This document shows, piece by piece, positions 60,681 to 64,000 of a stretch of 64,000 bases of DNA. The DNA is from Bacillus thuringiensis. Lineage in GTDB: Bacteria; Bacillota; Bacilli; Bacillales; Bacillaceae_G. The notes beneath the pieces were generated by a model that was not told the origin of the DNA, ran no database searches, and saw only the letters and a list, made by a program, of their open reading frames with translations. Within the stretch, counting starts at the first letter, position 1, and every line of letters begins with the position of its first letter. Location: the NCBI RefSeq assembly GCF_001182785.1, contig NZ_CP012099.1, positions 4,710,501 through 4,774,500 of the forward strand, read 5' to 3'. The translations under genes were made by a program, and so were the position numbers.

Positions 60681-60764
60681 GTCTATTTCTCATGTCTTCA
60701 TACTACAAAACATCCAAATAGCTGTATTACGTTTCTTTGCCACTACTATAAGAGGTGAAGAAAA

Positions 60765-61262
60765 ATGCAGAAAGTACAACTTTCTTGGAGTTTATATGAA
60801 AACGAGCAAAACACAATCGAAAAATATTGTAAAAATTGCAGACGTACTACCCTATTTACCGACACAAATATTCGTAGGCATAACGCCAACGGAAAAAACA
60901 TATACCGCTTTGCCATTTATAAATGTCCGAAAGACCATACGTGGAATCAAAAACTGCGTATTTATAAATCATTTACTGATCACGTTGAAACAGTCGATAT
61001 GACGCAGCATAATCAACCAGAAACAACTACTACCATTTCCATTACGCAACATAAAGAAAGTGGCTTAGCCGAAATCACGATCGTATTAGATATCGTTTTC
61101 GGTTCCCACCGCATTGATAAAGCCTTATCCACATATATTTCCGACTGGAGCCGTACACTCATTGTGGATAAAATTAAAAATGGGGATATTCAATTGAACG
61201 GACAACAAATGAAGCCAAATACAATACTTTCTGAAGGCGATCATATCTCGATTTGTTTATAA
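60765..61262 (+). CDS. Zinc-finger-like protein with C-terminal S4 RNA-binding domain
   Basis: 165 aa. The N-terminal half has cysteines CKNC and CPKDH spaced like a small zinc site (about 22-55). The C-terminal half RIDKALSTYISDWSRTLIVD, NGDIQLNGQQMKPNTILSEG is a clear S4 domain as in RluD-type enzymes and ribosome-associated factors. It would bind structured RNA, perhaps rRNA or tRNA; no catalytic domain is present. GAGGTGAAGAAAA precedes ATG. No promoter is visible between the small-RNA terminator and this gene, so read-through control is possible. Confidence 0.8.
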   Translation: MQKVQLSWSLYENEQNTIEKYCKNCRRTTLFTDTNIRRHNANGKNIYRFAIYKCPKDHTWNQKLRIYKSFTDHVETVDMTQHNQPETTTTISITQHKESGLAEITIVLDIVFGSHRIDKALSTYISDWSRTLIVDKIKNGDIQLNGQQMKPNTILSEGDHISICL

Positions 61263-61274
61263 GCGAGAATATGT

Positions 61275-61309
61275 AAAAAATCCTCTTACAATTGTAAGAG
61301 GATTTTTTT
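61275..61309. terminator. Bidirectional terminator between the S4 gene and yutD
   Basis: Perfect palindrome TCCTCTTACAATTGTAAGAG(GA), flanked by A6 and T7. Confidence 0.92.
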
Positions 61310-61619
61310 ATTTCTTCACTTTTCGTAATACGAAGTGTGCACAACCGAAGTTACAGTACTCGTATAAATACTCCGTTAACGTACTAATTTTCGTATCATA
61401 TGTCGCACGTTGGTTACTATCATCAAAGAATCCGCGCAATCTAAGTTGCTCATATCCCCAGTCTCCAACGATATAATCATATTTATTTAAAATTTCTGCA
61501 TAGCGCTCTTTAAATGCTTCTTCACTAAAACCGTCACGAAAGTTTTTAATTACTTCGTACTGAACATTATTAATGCTCACCGTAGCATGAATCTCTTGCT
61601 CTTGCTTTTGCTCCATCAT
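61308..61619 (-). CDS. yutD: YutD-family protein (DUF1027)
   Basis: 103 aa. The family core YDYIVGDWGYEQLRLRGFFD and YLYEYCNFGCAHFVLRK are exact YutD features, the latter with two cysteines. Essentially unknown function; conserved in Bacilli. GAGAGGAAGTTA precedes tandem ATG codons at 61619 and 61616. Divergent from yutC, as in B. subtilis. Confidence 0.92.
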   Translation of the reverse strand: MMEQKQEQEIHATVSINNVQYEVIKNFRDGFSEEAFKERYAEILNKYDYIVGDWGYEQLRLRGFFDDSNQRATYDTKISTLTEYLYEYCNFGCAHFVLRKVKK

Positions 61620-61734
61620 TAACTTCCTCTCTAAGCATTCTTCTTTTTATCGTATCACAAAGCATAACAACCAACAATTTCAAATACAAAAAATTGCAAA
61701 TTAGTACATGCTATGGAGAAGGAGGTGATACATC

Positions 61735-62313
61735 GTGAAAAAACAAATTTTACTTTCCCTTCTCACTCTTTCCTTATTTGCAGGCTGCCAAACAAATAAT
61801 AAAACCGAAATGGAGCGCGAAGAAGGAAGCCGTGTTCTTGTTTCCAATAAAAACGACATGTATCATACAGAAAATACAAATACAAGACTCACGAGAGTCG
61901 GTTATTCTTCTAAACAAAAACATGAAGTATCTAACAAGCAAGTAGGGGCCATTAATCGCGAGAAGGTCGCTGAAATGATTACAAGCATGACAGTCAAACT
62001 TCCTGACGTTACAAACGCTGCTACACTCGTTACTGATGATGAAGTGTTCGTTGTATACCGCGCAAACACAACGGATCCAAAACTTGTAGCAGATCAAGTA
62101 TATAAAACCGCTTTGTCCATCGTCCCTCGCTATTATAAAGCATATGTATCAACAGACCAAAAGTTGATTTCCCAAATTCAAGGCCTTCAATCTGGCGCAT
62201 TAAATGATACAGAATATACGCAAAGCCTCGATATGTTAAAACGTGAAATGAGTAAAAATCCTCATTTGAACAATACGGGGGATCAGACTTTGAATGACAT
62301 GATTAAAAAGTAA
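61735..62313 (+). CDS. yutC: YhcN/YlaJ-family spore lipoprotein (YutC-like)
   Basis: 192 aa from a GTG at 61735 with a perfect AAGGAGGTGATACATC. Signal and lipobox SLFAGC (C18). The YhcN/YlaJ domain is KVAEMITSMTVKLPDVTNAA...VVYRANTTDP. Proteins of this group sit in the spore inner membrane region and are made in the forespore. The position next to yutD matches B. subtilis yutC. Confidence 0.9.
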   Translation: MKKQILLSLLTLSLFAGCQTNNKTEMEREEGSRVLVSNKNDMYHTENTNTRLTRVGYSSKQKHEVSNKQVGAINREKVAEMITSMTVKLPDVTNAATLVTDDEVFVVYRANTTDPKLVADQVYKTALSIVPRYYKAYVSTDQKLISQIQGLQSGALNDTEYTQSLDMLKREMSKNPHLNNTGDQTLNDMIKK

Positions 62314-62347
62314 AACAGGTGGAGAAAATCTCCACCTGTTTTACTTT
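62312..62347. terminator. Bidirectional terminator between yutC and the MerR gene
   Basis: AAAACAGGTGGAGA / TCTCCACCTGTTTT with an AAA loop. Confidence 0.92.
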
Positions 62348-63082
62348 TTATTTTTTATTACGATCCGCATAAACCTCCATCGCATCACACATAAACTGCG
62401 CTAACCCCTCGCCAAACTTATCGATATTTTTCGTAAAGCGATCATCAGCGACGTACATTTGACCGAGGCCCTTAAAAGCGTCTAATGAATAGTGACTAAA
62501 GTTTTGCAAGTAATCGTACCATACTTTGATAGCTGCCTGCGCTTCTTTAGAATCTGGTGCATCGTGTCTAAGCGTTGCTAAATTTCTATAAATAGCATTA
62601 AACTCCTCTTGATTCTCTTTTGACATACCTTTTGCATATTCGTTCGCTTTATCTACAGCTGCGTCTCCCCATCTTTCACGTGCTTCTTCTTCATATGGGT
62701 TATGGCTGAAATCGAATCCTTCAAATTTCTCTTTATTCGTCATTTCAATCTCTCCTTTTGTATGCTGAATTGTTTTATCAATCGTCGCAATCACCTTATC
62801 TAATCTGGAACGCTTTTCAAGAAGCATTTTCTTATGAAGCTGTAGTGCCTCTTCGCGATCGAATGATGGACTCATGATAATCTCTTTAATTTTCTTCAAA
62901 GGGAAGCCAAGCTCTTTAAAAAACAAAATTTGCTGCAATGTCTCTAAATTTTCATTGGAATACAAACGATATCCAGACTCTGTCGTCTCGTCTGGGGTTA
63001 ATAACCCAATTTCATCGTAATGATGCAGTGTGCGCACACTAATTCCAACTAAATCAGCTACTTCTTTTACTCTCATTGTCAT
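62348..63082 (-). CDS. MerR-family regulator with TipAS drug-binding domain
   Basis: About 244 aa from ATG 63082 (AAGGGGGAGATACAA before it). N-terminal MerR domain [26 protein letters not shown], a long dimerisation helix, and a C-terminal TipAS (antibiotic-recognition) domain [34 protein letters not shown] and [24 protein letters not shown]. Related to TipA and Mta, which activate multidrug genes on ligand binding. The promoter has the 19-bp spacer of MerR-controlled promoters, so it probably activates itself. Confidence 0.93.
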   Translation of the reverse strand: MTMRVKEVADLVGISVRTLHHYDEIGLLTPDETTESGYRLYSNENLETLQQILFFKELGFPLKKIKEIIMSPSFDREEALQLHKKMLLEKRSRLDKVIATIDKTIQHTKGEIEMTNKEKFEGFDFSHNPYEEEARERWGDAAVDKANEYAKGMSKENQEEFNAIYRNLATLRHDAPDSKEAQAAIKVWYDYLQNFSHYSLDAFKGLGQMYVADDRFTKNIDKFGEGLAQFMCDAMEVYADRNKK

Positions 63083-63104
63083 TTGTATCTCCCCCTTAGT
63101 ACAT

Positions 63105-63135
63105 ACGATAAAGTATGACGCAACGTTAGAGTCAA
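63105..63135 (-). promoter_or_regulatory. MerR-type promoter with 19-bp spacer
   Basis: Minus strand TTGACT (63135-63130), 19-bp spacer, TATCGT (63110-63105). The spacer contains AACGTT flanked by GAC and GTC half-sites, a dyad suitable for MerR binding. Confidence 0.7.
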
Positions 63136-63224
63136 TAAGTAAATTCATTTTCTTTCTAAAAGTTTCATCTCTCCCATATTTCATGCATAATAGATATGTA
63201 CATATATTAGAAAGCGGTGAAAGT

Positions 63225-63998
63225 ATGGTTTCAAATACTGTAATTGCCAGCATCATCTTTCAACTCATTGTCTCGATTCTGGTCCCAATTATCGTACTCG
63301 TTTATTTCCGTAAAAAATATAATATTAATTGGAAAGTGGTCGGCGTTGGTGTTCTTATCTTTATCGGATTTACCCAAATTCTTGAAACACCATTCCACCT
63401 ATTTATGCGCGGTAATCCAACAATCGCTCCATTTTTAGAAAATCCGTTTGTCTTCGCAATTTATGGCGGATTGACTGCTGGTATTTTTGAAGAATTAGGA
63501 CGCTTCGTTGCCTTCTTCTTCTTACTAAAAAAATATCTAGAATATAAAGATGGCTTCGCTTATGGAATTGGTCACGGCGGAATTGAATCTATTTTAATTG
63601 GCGGTTTTTCTGCATTACAAGCATTAATCTTTGCTAATTCTATTAACGATGGTAGCTTCGCTCGACTGATTGAACAAAAACCCGAGCTCAGCATTTTACA
63701 GGACATGCTAATTCAGCAACCTGCCTACTTATACTTCCTTGGTAGCTTAGAAAGAATTATGGCACTCGTGCTTCAAATCGCCTTTACAATGCTTGTTTTA
63801 TACGCAGTAAAACAGAAGAAATACATCTTCCTAGTATACGCTATACTATTCCACGCATTTGTAGACTTTTTCGCGGCACTTTACCAAACAAAAACAATCA
63901 ACATCTTTGTTGCCGAAGGAATTACACTTCTCTGTACAATTGGCGCTGTCGTTCTTATTCGCAAAATGAAAGAGAAATTAATGAGTGTACCGGAGTAA
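63225..63998 (+). CDS. YhfC-family intramembrane metalloprotease-like protein
   Basis: 257 aa from ATG 63225 (AAAGCGGTGAAAGT before it), with about seven membrane helices. Conserved polar motifs lie inside helices: [21 protein letters not shown] and [11 protein letters not shown]. This is the YhfC (DUF2324) family, related to the CPBP/Rce1-type membrane proteases with glutamate and histidine metal ligands. Target unknown. It is divergent from the TipA-type regulator and so may be under its control. Confidence 0.85.
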   Translation: MVSNTVIASIIFQLIVSILVPIIVLVYFRKKYNINWKVVGVGVLIFIGFTQILETPFHLFMRGNPTIAPFLENPFVFAIYGGLTAGIFEELGRFVAFFFLLKKYLEYKDGFAYGIGHGGIESILIGGFSALQALIFANSINDGSFARLIEQKPELSILQDMLIQQPAYLYFLGSLERIMALVLQIAFTMLVLYAVKQKKYIFLVYAILFHAFVDFFAALYQTKTINIFVAEGITLLCTIGAVVLIRKMKEKLMSVPE

Positions 63999-64000
63999 AA

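Overview
This window is chromosomal DNA from a low-GC Firmicute, almost certainly a member of the Bacillus cereus group. The AlkD protein has the length (237 aa) and the active-site residues of the structurally characterised B. cereus AlkD. The gene order pepA-yuiC-yuiB-yumB-yumC-yutM-dapF-yuzB-yutJ-yuzD-yutI-yutH-yutG-yutF-yutE-yutD-yutC follows the yui/yum/yut arc of B. subtilis, broken up by accessory genes. Short dispersed repeats of the type known from this group (bcr-like) sit at gene ends.

Layout. 1-9 kb: the end of an ArsB/NhaD-type permease, alkD, a T-box-controlled glycyl-tRNA synthetase, a hotdog thioesterase, bioY under a textbook BirA operator, galU and pgcA. 9-16 kb: sporulation diadenylate cyclase cdaS, aminopeptidase pepA, yuiC/yuiB/NUDIX, a type II NADH dehydrogenase with a Rex-like operator, and ferredoxin-NADP reductase yumC. 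16-26.5 kb: one 10.3-kb gene for an LPXTG-anchored surface protein of 3438 aa with 18 tandem DUF11-like repeats. 27-33.7 kb: a patchwork of accessory genes, two lipoproteins, gene remnants, dispersed repeats and a possible 58-aa cationic peptide gene. 33.7-39.3 kb: housekeeping again (Fe-S carrier yutM, dapF, yuzB, yutJ), a Spo0E-type phosphatase and a FetAB-like ABC exporter. 39.5-47.8 kb: accessory genes including two SMI1/KNR4 proteins, a DUF7660 protein and a nonsense-interrupted DUF4304 gene, which together look like an orphan immunity cluster, plus a nucleotidyltransferase.

47.8-64 kb: yuzD, NifU-like yutI, spore coat yutH, pgpA-like yutG, and then a tightly coupled four-gene operon: CitE-like lyase, PRTase-TRSP, PRTase/StiP-PELOTA and HAD phosphatase. 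This set is the predicted nucleoside-like-metabolite module normally found with Ter (tellurite/stress) genes, but here it stands without any Ter gene. After it come a quinone reductase with an operator over its -10 box, yutF, a SufR-like Fe-S regulator, a HepT-like yutE, glpX, a candidate structured small RNA with an anti-Shine-Dalgarno loop, an S4-domain protein, yutD, yutC, a TipA-type MerR regulator and a YhfC-family membrane protein.

The most interesting items are the free-standing TRSP/StiP operon, the candidate small RNA at about 60.48-60.68 kb, the giant repeat adhesin, the small cationic ORF at 31 kb, the duplicated 3' end of yutM, and two families of dispersed intergenic repeats. All calls were made by reading the sequence. 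No database search was run, so family names rest on recognised motifs, length and gene order.
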